From positions 1-64,000 of the forward strand of contig JABARQ010000004.1 of assembly GCA_019186985.1 (NCBI GenBank): a DNA stretch of 64,000 nucleotides, given 5' to 3'. Both the position numbers and the translations under genes were made by a program. Under the pieces are notes generated by a model. The model saw nothing but the letters and a program-made list of their open reading frames with translations. It had not been told where the DNA came from and made no database searches. Below, piece by piece: positions 43,355-51,487 of this stretch. The stretch comes from Prosthecobacter sp. Its GTDB lineage: Bacteria; Verrucomicrobiota; Verrucomicrobiia; Verrucomicrobiales; Verrucomicrobiaceae. Within the stretch, counting starts at the first letter, position 1. Every line of letters begins with the position of its first letter.

Positions 43355-44846
43355 GGCGTGACAGATGGTAGCCGACGACCTTGCCACCGTGCATCTCCTT
43401 TTCTCCGACGCAGCGGAACCCGGCGCGGGCGAAGGTCCGTTGCGAGGCCTTGTTGGCCGCCTTGATCCAGGCCTGCACATGCATCCATCGAGGATCCTCA
43501 AACAGCAGGCTGAGCCCCAGACGGAGCACGGCGGAGGCATAACCACGGCCGCGCATGGCCGGAGCCACGCTGATGTCCACGACGACCTCGTCGCCTTCGC
43601 CTTCAAAGCGCACCTGCCCGACGGGCGTTTCCGATCCGTCCACGATGACGGCAATGAGACAGCCGGGATCCACCAGACGGCGTTCGAACCAGGACTGATG
43701 CCCCTCCCAGGGGATGGGCTCCGTGTTGAAGGCGGATGCACGCACTTCAGGATCGTTCACCCATTCCCAGAGCAGCCTGGAATCGGCCTGGGTGGCTCGT
43801 CTTGCCTTCAGGGGATGATGCAGCATGGCCTCGATCACCCGGGCCGCCCCCTGTCCGTCCACCAGGCACCTGCCCAGCATCGACATCCGGGACCGGCGGG
43901 CCTGGTCATTCAGAAGGCCGGTGATGCGTGACAGTGAATCCGCTGCAGGAAAGTCCTCATGCCAGCCCAGCACCTCGGCGACGCCAAGCTCCTGCAGCCT
44001 GGCCGCCACACCGCGCTGATTGTCGGCGGTGATGATCAGCAGCATCGGCAGCCCGAGGCAGGCGAGCTCCCAGCAGCTGCTGCCTGAGGCCGAAATCGCG
44101 ACACCGGCCCGGCTCATCAGCTCCGGAAGATTCGGCGGATTGACCAGAAGCTCGATCTCATGCGGCCCGGCGGAAAGCTGCCGGAGGTTTTCCAGATGAG
44201 GGTTGGCCGAACCCACGATGATTTTCAGCCTGAGTCTGCGGCCCTCCATTCCGGCCAGCAGCTCGACAACCTTGCGCGTCACGTTGTCGGGATCGCCTCC
44301 GCCAAGCGTGACCAGGATTTCCACCGCCTCCTCAGGCTCTGTCCCGCGCCGGTCATGCCACTCCAGGAACTCACGCCGCAGAAGGGCATGATGAGAGCCG
44401 GCCAGCAGCCTTTTCACCTTCGGATACATGGCTTCCGAGGCATAGGCGTTCTGGTTCAGCACAATGTCGGCCGCCGAAAGATCCTGCACTGCCAGGTCAT
44501 CCAGAACAAGCAGCCGGATGCCACCATCCTTGACTGCCGCCAGGTAGTCCGGAGACAAATGATAACCGTCCGCCACCATCCAGAAAAGCCCTGCCTCATC
44601 GGCCAGTGAAGCCACCTCGCGCGCCTCCTCCAGACTGCCGGCCTCATGCCTCGGCCTGACGATCTGCAGCCCCTCCTGCAAGAGCCGCCCAAGCAGTTCC
44701 GGGGCCTCGGCATGTGTGTAGAGCACCACGTCGCCCCCACGTTTTTTCCAGGCCTGGGCGAGCGCCAGGCAGCGCATCACATGACCGATGCCCATGCGGG
44801 CTCCCGCGTCCGCCCGGATGCCGAGAGCTGGAAAGGCGTGGCTCAT
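43341..44846 (-). CDS. PseG-PseH fusion: UDP-sugar hydrolase + GNAT N-acetyltransferase
   Basis: A 501-residue bifunctional protein. Residues 1 to about 335 match PseG, the GT-B-like hydrolase releasing UDP from UDP-2,4-diacetamido-trideoxy-altrose: GIRADAGARMGIGHVMRCLALA (predicted catalytic His22), LVTLGGGDPDNVT, VAISASGSSCWELACLGLPMLLI. Residues about 345-500 form a GNAT domain (ISVAPAMRGRGYASAVLRLG, then NKASQRTFARAGF) corresponding to PseH, which N-acetylates C4. In Campylobacter and Helicobacter the two are separate. The fusion order is reversed with respect to the pathway (PseH acts before PseG). Confidence 0.92.
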   Translation of the reverse strand: MSHAFPALGIRADAGARMGIGHVMRCLALAQAWKKRGGDVVLYTHAEAPELLGRLLQEGLQIVRPRHEAGSLEEAREVASLADEAGLFWMVADGYHLSPDYLAAVKDGGIRLLVLDDLAVQDLSAADIVLNQNAYASEAMYPKVKRLLAGSHHALLRREFLEWHDRRGTEPEEAVEILVTLGGGDPDNVTRKVVELLAGMEGRRLRLKIIVGSANPHLENLRQLSAGPHEIELLVNPPNLPELMSRAGVAISASGSSCWELACLGLPMLLIITADNQRGVAARLQELGVAEVLGWHEDFPAADSLSRITGLLNDQARRSRMSMLGRCLVDGQGAARVIEAMLHHPLKARRATQADSRLLWEWVNDPEVRASAFNTEPIPWEGHQSWFERRLVDPGCLIAVIVDGSETPVGQVRFEGEGDEVVVDISVAPAMRGRGYASAVLRLGLSLLFEDPRWMHVQAWIKAANKASQRTFARAGFRCVGEKEMHGGKVVGYHLSRHEFF

Positions 44847-44852
44847 GAGGCT

Positions 44853-46025
44853 TCAAACGCCAGCGGCGGTGATCAGTGCGTTTTTCACCCGGACGACATC
44901 CTCATCCGTCATCGCCGGGAACATCGGCAGGGTGATCGCCTCCTCGTAATAACGCTCCGACTCCGGGAACATGCCCTTCGCAAAGCCGAGCTTCTGATAG
45001 TCCGGCTGAAGGTGCACCGGGATGTAGTGGACGTTCACGCCGATGCCCTGGGCACGCAGGCTGTCAAAGACTTCACGGCGGCTGCGGCGGATCTCGCCCA
45101 GGTTCAGGCGGATCATGTAAAGATGCCAGCCGCTGATGCCTCGAGGGTCACGGGCCAGGGGCCGCAGGGGCAGCCCGGCAAGTTCACGGTCATAGAGGTC
45201 GGCGATCTCACGCCGCCGCCGCGCGAAGGTCTCCAGGCGGGTCATCTGGCTGGCTCCAAGCGCCGCCTGGAGGTCGGTCATGCGGTAGTTGAAGCCCAGC
45301 TCAAGCTGCTCGTAATACCAGCCGCCATGGGATTCGCCGACCATGCGGCCCGCCTCACGCGTGATGCCGTGGGTGCGCAGCAGGCCGATGCGCCAGGCCA
45401 CCTCAGGATCATTGGTGGTGATCATGCCGCCCTCGCCGCTGGTGATGATCTTCACCGGATGAAAGCTGTGCGAGGCCGCGTCGGACCAGTCGCAGCCGCC
45501 GATCCTGCGGCCTTCAAACTCACCCCCCAGGGCATGTGCCGCGTCCTCCAGGATCTTGAAGCCGTACTTCTGGCCCAGGGCATGGATGCGCGGCATGTCG
45601 CAGGACTGGCCGGCGAAATGCACGGGCACGACGACCCTGGGCAGCGCGCCCGCCTTTTCCGCCTGAACCAACTTTGCTTCCAGGCGTTCTGGGCACATGA
45701 GGACGGTGCCGGGATCGACGTCCACAAAGTCAACCTTCGCGCCGCAGTATCGCCCGGCGTTGGCCGAGGCGACGAAGGTGATGGGCGAGGTCCACAGGCG
45801 GTCGCCATGCCCCAGGCCGAGGGCCTTGGCGGCGCAGTGCAGCGTGGCGGTGCCGTTGGCCATGGCAATGCCGTGCCTGGCGCCGCAAAAGTCGCTGACG
45901 GCTTTCTCAAACCTTCCAATCGCAGGCCCCTGGGTGAGGAAGTCCGACTTCAGCACCTCGACGACGGCGGCGATGTCGGCTTCGTCGATGCTCTGGCGGC
46001 CGTAGGGGAGGAAGGGGGCGCTCAT
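44853..46025 (-). CDS. pseC: UDP-4-amino-4,6-dideoxy-altrose transaminase (PseC type)
   Basis: A 390-residue PLP-dependent DegT/DnrJ/EryC1 aminotransferase. The PLP lysine lies in SFHPVKIITSGEGGM. The start LPYGRQSIDEADIAAVVEVLKSDFLTQGPAI and ANGTATLHCAAKALG are typical of PseC. It transfers an amino group to C4 of the keto sugar produced by PseB. The ATG at 46025 overlaps the pseB stop; an upstream extension is out-of-frame pseB. Confidence 0.93.
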   Translation of the reverse strand: MSAPFLPYGRQSIDEADIAAVVEVLKSDFLTQGPAIGRFEKAVSDFCGARHGIAMANGTATLHCAAKALGLGHGDRLWTSPITFVASANAGRYCGAKVDFVDVDPGTVLMCPERLEAKLVQAEKAGALPRVVVPVHFAGQSCDMPRIHALGQKYGFKILEDAAHALGGEFEGRRIGGCDWSDAASHSFHPVKIITSGEGGMITTNDPEVAWRIGLLRTHGITREAGRMVGESHGGWYYEQLELGFNYRMTDLQAALGASQMTRLETFARRRREIADLYDRELAGLPLRPLARDPRGISGWHLYMIRLNLGEIRRSRREVFDSLRAQGIGVNVHYIPVHLQPDYQKLGFAKGMFPESERYYEEAITLPMFPAMTDEDVVRVKNALITAAGV

Positions 46026-47092
46026 GCAGCCGCGGTGAAGGTCGGGTCGCAGTGCTTGCGGATGAGGTCGCGGATCTGCTCCACGGACAGCCACTCGGTG
46101 TTTCTGCCCGAGTTGTAGGAGAAGCCGGCGGGAACAGGGGCACCCTTGTGGGCCTCGCAGTAGCGCTTCATCAGGTCCGCCGCCGCATGGCCGTAGAGCA
46201 TCGGCACGATGATGTAGTGACGGTTGGTCTCGATGGTCTGGAGGGCGTCCGTCTCCGTGATCATCTCCTCGTGGATTTTTTCACCGGGGCGGATGCCGAC
46301 GACGGGGTGCTCGCACTCCGGGCCGATGGCGGCGGCCACGTCGCCGATGCGGTAGGACGGGATGCGCGGCACGAAGATCTCGCCGCCGAGGGCGTGGTTG
46401 AGGGCGTGGAAGACGAGGTCCACCCCCTCCTCCAGGGTGATGTTGAACCGGGTCATCTGCATGTCCGTGATCGGCAGCACGCCGGTCTTGCGCCTCTCCA
46501 GGAAGAAGGGGATGACCGAGCCGCGCGAGCCCATGACGTTGCCATAACGAACAACGCTGAAACGGATGTCGTGGAAGCCGCGGACGTTGTTGGCGGCGAT
46601 GAAGAGCTTGTCGGAGCAGAGCTTGGTGGCGCCGTAGAGGTTGATGGGGGCGGCGGCCTTGTCCGTGGAGAGGGCCACGACGTTCCTCACCTTGGCGTCC
46701 AGGCAGGCCTGGATGACGTTTTCGGCGCCAAGCACGTTGGTCTTGATGCACTCGAAGGGGTTGTATTCGGCGGTCGGCACCTGCTTCAGGGCGGCGGCAT
46801 GGATGACGGTGTCGATGCCCTCCATCGCATGAGTCAGGCGCTCGCGGTCCCGGACGTCGCCGATGAAGAAGCGCACCCGGCGGTCGGTGAAGCGCTGGGC
46901 CATTTCAAACTGCTTCAACTCATCCCTGGAATAGACGACCACGCGCTTGACCTCAGGATGGGTGAGCAGGCGGGTGATGCACTTGTGGCCGAAGGAGCCG
47001 GTGCCACCGGTGACGAGGATGCTTTGGGCGTTTAACACGAGCGGGTCGGGAGCAGATGAGGATGAATGCTCCGGCACAGGATGTCCGGGCAT
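46022..47092 (-). CDS. pseB: UDP-GlcNAc 4,6-dehydratase (5-inverting)
   Basis: First enzyme of pseudaminic acid synthesis, an extended SDR. It has the Rossmann motif LVTGGTGSFGHKC, SRDELKQFEMAQ, IHAAALKQVPTAEYNPFE, the TDKAAAPINLYGATK active site (T-D-K and Y-x3-K) and SVVRYGNVMGSRGSVIPFF. The ATG at 47092 gives 356 residues, slightly long for PseB. A GTG at 47038 gives 338 and fits the family start as well. The open frame beyond 47092 is not coding. It is the first gene of the 18-gene operon. Confidence 0.92.
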   Translation of the reverse strand: MPGHPVPEHSSSSAPDPLVLNAQSILVTGGTGSFGHKCITRLLTHPEVKRVVVYSRDELKQFEMAQRFTDRRVRFFIGDVRDRERLTHAMEGIDTVIHAAALKQVPTAEYNPFECIKTNVLGAENVIQACLDAKVRNVVALSTDKAAAPINLYGATKLCSDKLFIAANNVRGFHDIRFSVVRYGNVMGSRGSVIPFFLERRKTGVLPITDMQMTRFNITLEEGVDLVFHALNHALGGEIFVPRIPSYRIGDVAAAIGPECEHPVVGIRPGEKIHEEMITETDALQTIETNRHYIIVPMLYGHAAADLMKRYCEAHKGAPVPAGFSYNSGRNTEWLSVEQIRDLIRKHCDPTFTAAA

Positions 47093-47218
47093 GAGCGGCG
47101 ACACTTGTCCGCGAAAGAAAAGCTGGCAAGTCGGAAATCCCTGCTGGTGCCCGCAGCGCTCCAGGCCATGAGGATTTGACGCGGCGCTCCTGCTTCGTAG
47201 CCATGCCAGCTTCTTCCC
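47093..47218. promoter_or_regulatory. Divergent promoter region between the two nonulosonic-acid operons
   Basis: The 126 bp between pseB (minus) and the acetyltransferase gene (plus) must drive both operons. Arms AAGCTGGCA (47120-47128) and TGCCAGCTT (47204-47212) form an inverted repeat 75 bp apart, which could be a looping operator pair. On the minus strand TTGCCA at about 47125-47130 is a possible -35 for pseB, with no good -10. Confidence 0.45.
47176..47203 (+). promoter_or_regulatory. Candidate promoter of the plus-strand nonulosonic-acid operon
   Basis: TTGACG (47176-47181), 16-bp spacer, TAGCCA (47198-47203). The ATG follows 15 bases later, so the 5' leader would be only about 8-10 bases. 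The element resembles the one at 50409-50437. Confidence 0.4.
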
Positions 47219-47917
47219 ATGCCCTTCCCCGCCCCGGACACAAGCCCTCCCCTGGTCATCGAGATCGGCAGGGAGCGCCTGTCCGCCCTGACCGCGCGCC
47301 AGCTGGGCAGCTTGTTTGAATATGATCCGGCGGCGGACCAGGCCGCCCTGGAACATGGGATCAACGAGGCCTTGGAGCGCTGCCGTGCCTGCTTTTCCCG
47401 CAACCTGAACAAGTACTTTCACAAGGAAGGCCAGTGCCGCTTCAACCCCTTCCACTCCGGTCAATACTGCATCTACCTCTATTACCTGGGCCATTCCCTC
47501 GCCAGGGCGGGAGCGCTCAGTCTGGCGGACCGGGTTTATTACCTGAACCGCGCGCTCAACGGGGTGGATTTGTTTCATCAGGTGCATCTGCCCGAGGTCT
47601 TCTGCGTCGAACATCCGCTGGGTGCCGTCATCGGCAGGGCGCAGATCGGCAATTACTTCTTCTTTGCCCAGGGGGTCACCGTCGGCGGCAACAAGGGCGC
47701 CTACCCCGTCATCGGCAGCCGGGTCACCCTGCTCTCCAACTCCAAGGTCGTCGGCGGCTCGGTGATTGGTGACAACGTGATCCTGGCCGCCAACAGCTAC
47801 GTCAAGGATACGGTCATCCCGCCCAACTCCATCGTCTTCGGCCAGGACCGCAGCCTGGTGATCAAGAAAAACCCCGGGGGCCTGACGGCTGAGCTATTTG
47901 ACTTTTCGCCCGCATGA
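47219..47917 (+). CDS. Serine-O-acetyltransferase-like hexapeptide protein (paralogue)
   Basis: A 232-residue CysE-type acyltransferase clearly related to the 219-residue protein at 28341. Shared landmarks are GQYCIYLYYLGH, LADRVYYLNRALNGVDLFHQVHLP, HPLGAVIGRA, GAYPVIGSRV and IGDNVILAANS. Hexapeptide turns run from about residue 130 to 205. Paralogues thus occupy the start of the plus operon and the end of the minus operon. No cysteine genes are near, so acetylation of a sugar or an alcohol is likelier than of serine. It overlaps the next gene by 4 bp. Confidence 0.82.
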   Translation: MPFPAPDTSPPLVIEIGRERLSALTARQLGSLFEYDPAADQAALEHGINEALERCRACFSRNLNKYFHKEGQCRFNPFHSGQYCIYLYYLGHSLARAGALSLADRVYYLNRALNGVDLFHQVHLPEVFCVEHPLGAVIGRAQIGNYFFFAQGVTVGGNKGAYPVIGSRVTLLSNSKVVGGSVIGDNVILAANSYVKDTVIPPNSIVFGQDRSLVIKKNPGGLTAELFDFSPA

Positions 47918-48876
47918 ATTCAGCAGCCACGCCTTCAGCCCGCCAGCCCAGGGTGCTGATCATCGGCCTCGGCTCGATCGGCAAAAGACACCTCGCGCTG
48001 CTGAATGAACTTGGCTGCGACACCGCCGCCTGCACGCATCATGCGGTCCCTGAGGCACGCTGCTTCACCTGCCTGGAGGAGGCCCTGCAGGTGCATCAGC
48101 CTGAAAAGGTGCTGATTGCCAGCGCCACCTCCGATCATTATTCGACCCTGCGCCGGTTGAAAAACCTGGGCGTCACCGCCGATCTGCTCATCGAAAAGCC
48201 CTTGTTCAGCCGCCCGGATGAAAGCCAGCCCCAGGACGTTCGGCAGCGCATCCATGTGGCCTACAATCTGCGTTTTCACCCTGCGGTGCTGGCCCTGCGC
48301 CAGGCGCTCCAGAAGGAGGAACCGGTGTCCGCCCAGCTATACGTCGGCATGCACCTGTCCACCTGGCGGCCTGACCGCGACTACCGGACCACCTATTCGG
48401 CTTCCAAAGCCCAGGGAGGGGGTGTGCTGCGCGACCTCAGCCACGAGCTCGACCTCGGCCTCTGGCTCTTCGGCCCCTGGAAACGTCTCGTCGCTCACGG
48501 CGGCCATTTCAGCGAGCTGGAGATCGAGACCGAGGACACCGTCAGCCTGCTCTGGGAGTCCGAACGCTGCCCCAAGGTCGGCGTCGAGATCAACTACCTC
48601 GACCGCGCCCCGCGCCGCTCCATCCTCGTCCACACACGCAGCCACACCTGGGAGGTGGACATGCTCGGCTGCCGGCTGCTCTGCGACGGTCAGGTGAACC
48701 AGTCCTGGACCCTCGAACGCAACACCACCTATCTCGCCCAGGACCACGCCTGGCTTCGAGGCGAACACGACATCCTTTGCAGCTTTACCGAAGGGCTGGA
48801 CGTCCTGCGCATGATCCAGGCCGCTGAAAACTCCATCTCCAGCCAGGACTGGATCCGACCTCAACCGCTCACATGA
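47914..48876 (+). CDS. Gfo/Idh/MocA-family oxidoreductase
   Basis: A 320-residue NAD-dependent oxidoreductase. The Rossmann start reads VLIIGLGSIGKRHLALL, the EKP motif is LLIEKPLFSRPDE, then AYNLRFHPAVLALR and GGGVLRDLSHELDL with the catalytic-type His. Genes of this kind (PtmF) occur in the Campylobacter legionaminic acid locus next to a CMP-sugar synthetase and an SDR, the same company as here. The exact step is unknown. Coupled by 4-bp overlaps on both sides. Confidence 0.88.
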   Translation: MNSAATPSARQPRVLIIGLGSIGKRHLALLNELGCDTAACTHHAVPEARCFTCLEEALQVHQPEKVLIASATSDHYSTLRRLKNLGVTADLLIEKPLFSRPDESQPQDVRQRIHVAYNLRFHPAVLALRQALQKEEPVSAQLYVGMHLSTWRPDRDYRTTYSASKAQGGGVLRDLSHELDLGLWLFGPWKRLVAHGGHFSELEIETEDTVSLLWESERCPKVGVEINYLDRAPRRSILVHTRSHTWEVDMLGCRLLCDGQVNQSWTLERNTTYLAQDHAWLRGEHDILCSFTEGLDVLRMIQAAENSISSQDWIRPQPLT

Positions 48877-49586
48877 AGAAGATCATCTGCACCGTCTGCG
48901 TCCGCGGTGGTTCCAAAGGAGTGCCCGGCAAAAACATCCGTCCCATGCTGGGCGTGCCGCTGCTTCACCACACGCTGCGCCAGGCGGTGGCAAGCGGCGT
49001 CTTCAACGCCATCGCCGTCAGCAGCGACTCCCCTGAAATCCTCGACTGCGCCTCCCAGATCCCGGGCGTGATTCCCCTCCGGCGCCCCGATGAACTCGCC
49101 ACCGACACCGCAGGCAAGGTGCCGGCCATCAGGCACGCCATGCTGGAGGCCGAAAAGGCCGCCGGATTCACCTGTGACATCGAGGTGGACCTCGACGTGA
49201 CCTCGCCGCTTCGCAGTCCTGAAGACATCCGCAACGCCGTGGCCATGCTGGAGGAAAAGGGCGCCCCAAACCTGCTCACCGCCATGCATTCGCGCCGCTC
49301 CCCCTATTTCAACCTGCTCGAAAAGGATGCCGAAGGCGAATTTCGCACGGCGAAAAGGCTGCCCGGCGGCGTGTTCCGCCGTCAGGACGCCCCTCAGTGC
49401 TACGACATGAACGCCTCCATCTACGTCTGGCGGCGGGAGGTGCTGATGGCGGACACCACACTTTATCATCCGGGCACGGCCCTCTACATCATGCCGGAGG
49501 AACGCTCCTGGGACATCGACAGCGAGATGGACTGGGCCGTCGTGGAACTGCTCATGAAACGCCAACAGGAAAAGGCCAGCGCATGA
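48873..49586 (+). CDS. Acylneuraminate cytidylyltransferase (CMP-nonulosonic acid synthetase, NeuA/LegF/PtmB type)
   Basis: A 237-residue enzyme activating a nonulosonic acid with CTP. The nucleotide-binding start CTVCVRGGSKGVPGKNIRPM, the LDVTSPLRSPEDI motif, and YDMNASIYVWRREVL are family hallmarks. The RGGSKGVPGKN motif is the NeuA form, different from SpsF at 40132. With the following SDR and NeuB/NeuC genes it most resembles PtmB (LegF). Coupled to both neighbours by ATGA overlaps. Confidence 0.9.
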   Translation: MKKIICTVCVRGGSKGVPGKNIRPMLGVPLLHHTLRQAVASGVFNAIAVSSDSPEILDCASQIPGVIPLRRPDELATDTAGKVPAIRHAMLEAEKAAGFTCDIEVDLDVTSPLRSPEDIRNAVAMLEEKGAPNLLTAMHSRRSPYFNLLEKDAEGEFRTAKRLPGGVFRRQDAPQCYDMNASIYVWRREVLMADTTLYHPGTALYIMPEERSWDIDSEMDWAVVELLMKRQQEKASA

Positions 49587-50383
49587 AAACCCTTGCCGAA
49601 CTTGCCAGTCTCAAGGGCCGCGTGGCCCTCATCACCGGCGGAGCCGGACATCTCGGCTCGGCCATGGCCGAAGCCCTCGGCGAAAATGGCGCCACGGTCT
49701 GCCTGCTAGACCTGAACGAAGACCGCTGCCGTTCCCGTGTGTCCGAACTGGAAGCCGGGGGAGCCAGCGCCTTTTACGTCGCTGCCGACCTCTCCGATGC
49801 CGAGGGCACCCGTGCCGCCGTCCGTGAAGCCGCCGCCAGGCATGGCCGGCTCGACATCATCATCCACGCCGCCTCGCTTGTCGGCACGGACAAGGTCACC
49901 GGCTGGGCCGTGCCCTTTGAGTCCCAGAGCCTGGAAGCCTGGCAGATGGCCATGCGGGTCGGCCTCGATCCAGCCTTCACCCTCCTCCAGGAAGCCCGAC
50001 CTTTCCTGGAAGCCTCGGGCCATGGCTCGGTCATCTTCGTGTCCTCCATCTACGGCCTCGTGGCCCCGGACAACTCCCTTTACGAAGGCACCCAGATGCA
50101 GACCCCCTCCGCCTACAGCGCGGTCAAGGGTGCCCTCAACCAGCTGACCCGCCACTTCGCCGCCCTGCTCGCCCCCAAAGTGCGCGTCAACGCACTCACC
50201 CCGGGAGGCATCTGGCGCGGGCAGAGCGAATCCTTTGTCGAGCGCTATGAACGCCGCACCCCGATGCGGCGCATGGGACGTGAGGAGGATTTCAAAGGGG
50301 CGGCCGCCTTCCTGGCCAGCGACCTTTCCGCCTATGTCACCGGCCACAACCTCGTGGTGGACGGCGGCTGGACGGCCTGGTGA
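49583..50383 (+). CDS. SDR-family oxidoreductase (PtmA-like)
   Basis: A 266-residue classical short-chain dehydrogenase. It has the cofactor motif LITGGAGHLGSAMAEAL, FVSSIYGLV (Ser), YSAVKGALNQL (Y-x3-K), and a GGIWRGQSESF lid. An SDR (PtmA) accompanies PtmB in the Campylobacter legionaminic acid locus. The start overlaps the cytidylyltransferase stop. After it comes a 63-bp gap with a promoter-like element. Confidence 0.88.
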   Translation: MKTLAELASLKGRVALITGGAGHLGSAMAEALGENGATVCLLDLNEDRCRSRVSELEAGGASAFYVAADLSDAEGTRAAVREAAARHGRLDIIIHAASLVGTDKVTGWAVPFESQSLEAWQMAMRVGLDPAFTLLQEARPFLEASGHGSVIFVSSIYGLVAPDNSLYEGTQMQTPSAYSAVKGALNQLTRHFAALLAPKVRVNALTPGGIWRGQSESFVERYERRTPMRRMGREEDFKGAAAFLASDLSAYVTGHNLVVDGGWTAW

Positions 50384-50408
50384 CCCGCCGGGGCCATGCG
50401 CTGGCAGC

Positions 50409-50437
50409 TTGTCACCTCCGTCTCCCTGCCCTAGCCT
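50409..50437 (+). promoter_or_regulatory. Candidate internal promoter before the NeuB-type gene
   Basis: TTGTCA (50409-50414), 17-bp spacer, TAGCCT (50432-50437), then TGCC. The ATG at 50447 is 9 bases after the -10, so the transcript would be nearly leaderless. Shares the TAGCC(A/T) core with 47198-47203. Confidence 0.4.
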
Positions 50438-50446
50438 TGCCGTTCA

Positions 50447-51487
50447 ATGGCCGTCACGCACCCTCTCATCACTCCCGAAAGTCCCTGCTTCATCATCGCC
50501 GAGGCAGGAGTGAATCACAACGGCAGCCTCGACCTGGCCAGACAGCTTGTCCTCAAGGCGAAGGAGGCGGGCGCGGATGCGGTGAAGTTTCAGACCTTCC
50601 AGGCCAAGCACCTGGTGACCGCCGACGCCCCCCAGGCGGAATACCAGGCGGCGAACACCGGCAGGACCGAGAGCCAGTTTGACATGCTCAAGCGGCTCGA
50701 ACTTCCCCTGGAGGCCTTTGCCGAACTGAACCGTTTCTGCCAGGAAACAGGCATCCTCTTCATGTCCACGGCGTTTGATGAGGAGAGCGCCGACTTCCTC
50801 CACCAGCTGGGCATGCCGGTCTTCAAGATCCCCTCCGGTGAGCTGACCAACCTGCCCCTGCTCCAGCACATCGCCCGTTTCGGCAGGCCCATGATTGTCT
50901 CCACCGGCATGGGCACCCTGGATGAGGTCGCCGAAGCCGTGGAGGCCATCCGTGCCTGCGGCAACGACGACATCACCGTCCTCCACTGCGTCTCCAACTA
51001 CCCGGCCCCGCCGGAGTCGGTGAACCTGCGCGCCATGGCCGCCATGCAGGCCGCCCTCGGAGTCCCCGTCGGTTATTCCGACCACACCATGGGCATCGAA
51101 GCCTCCGTGACCGCCGTCGCCGCCGGCGCCCGGGTGATTGAAAAGCATTTCACGCTCGACTGCGCCATGCCCGGCCCGGACCACAAGGCCTCCCTGGAGC
51201 CGGCGGACCTCGCGGAGATGGTCCGCGCCATCCGCCGCGTCGAGGTCCTGCTTGGCACAGGCCTCAAGCAGCCGAGCGACGCCGAACTCGCAGTGGCAAA
51301 GATTGTTCGGCGCAGCGTGGTGGCGCGCCGCAGCATCCCCGCCGGAACCCTCGTCACCTCGGAGATGCTGGTCCTGAGACGGCCCGGCACCGGCATTCCT
51401 CCCGCACGCCTTCCCGAGGTGCCCGGCAGGACCGCACGCGTGGACATCGCCGAAGGCTGCCTCATCCAGTGGGAGGACCTGGCATGA
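50447..51487 (+). CDS. NeuB-family nonulosonic acid synthase (LegI/NeuB/PtmC type)
   Basis: A 346-residue PEP-condensing synthase. The start CFIIAEAGVNHNGSLDLARQL, VKFQTFQAKHLVT, ESQFDMLKRLELP, STAFDEESADFL and VFKIPSGELTN are the NeuB/LegI pattern, distinct from the PseI pattern at 40.9 kb. A SAF domain closes the protein (from about 285). The product could be N-acetylneuraminic or di-N-acetyllegionaminic acid; gene company favours the legionaminic type. It overlaps the NeuC gene by 4 bp. Confidence 0.92.
   Translation: MAVTHPLITPESPCFIIAEAGVNHNGSLDLARQLVLKAKEAGADAVKFQTFQAKHLVTADAPQAEYQAANTGRTESQFDMLKRLELPLEAFAELNRFCQETGILFMSTAFDEESADFLHQLGMPVFKIPSGELTNLPLLQHIARFGRPMIVSTGMGTLDEVAEAVEAIRACGNDDITVLHCVSNYPAPPESVNLRAMAAMQAALGVPVGYSDHTMGIEASVTAVAAGARVIEKHFTLDCAMPGPDHKASLEPADLAEMVRAIRRVEVLLGTGLKQPSDAELAVAKIVRRSVVARRSIPAGTLVTSEMLVLRRPGTGIPPARLPEVPGRTARVDIAEGCLIQWEDLA

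Noticed and set aside
47093-47614. Upstream extension of pseB
   Set aside because: The 174 extra codons are antisense to the acetyltransferase gene at 47219, and PseB similarity starts near the ATG at 47092.
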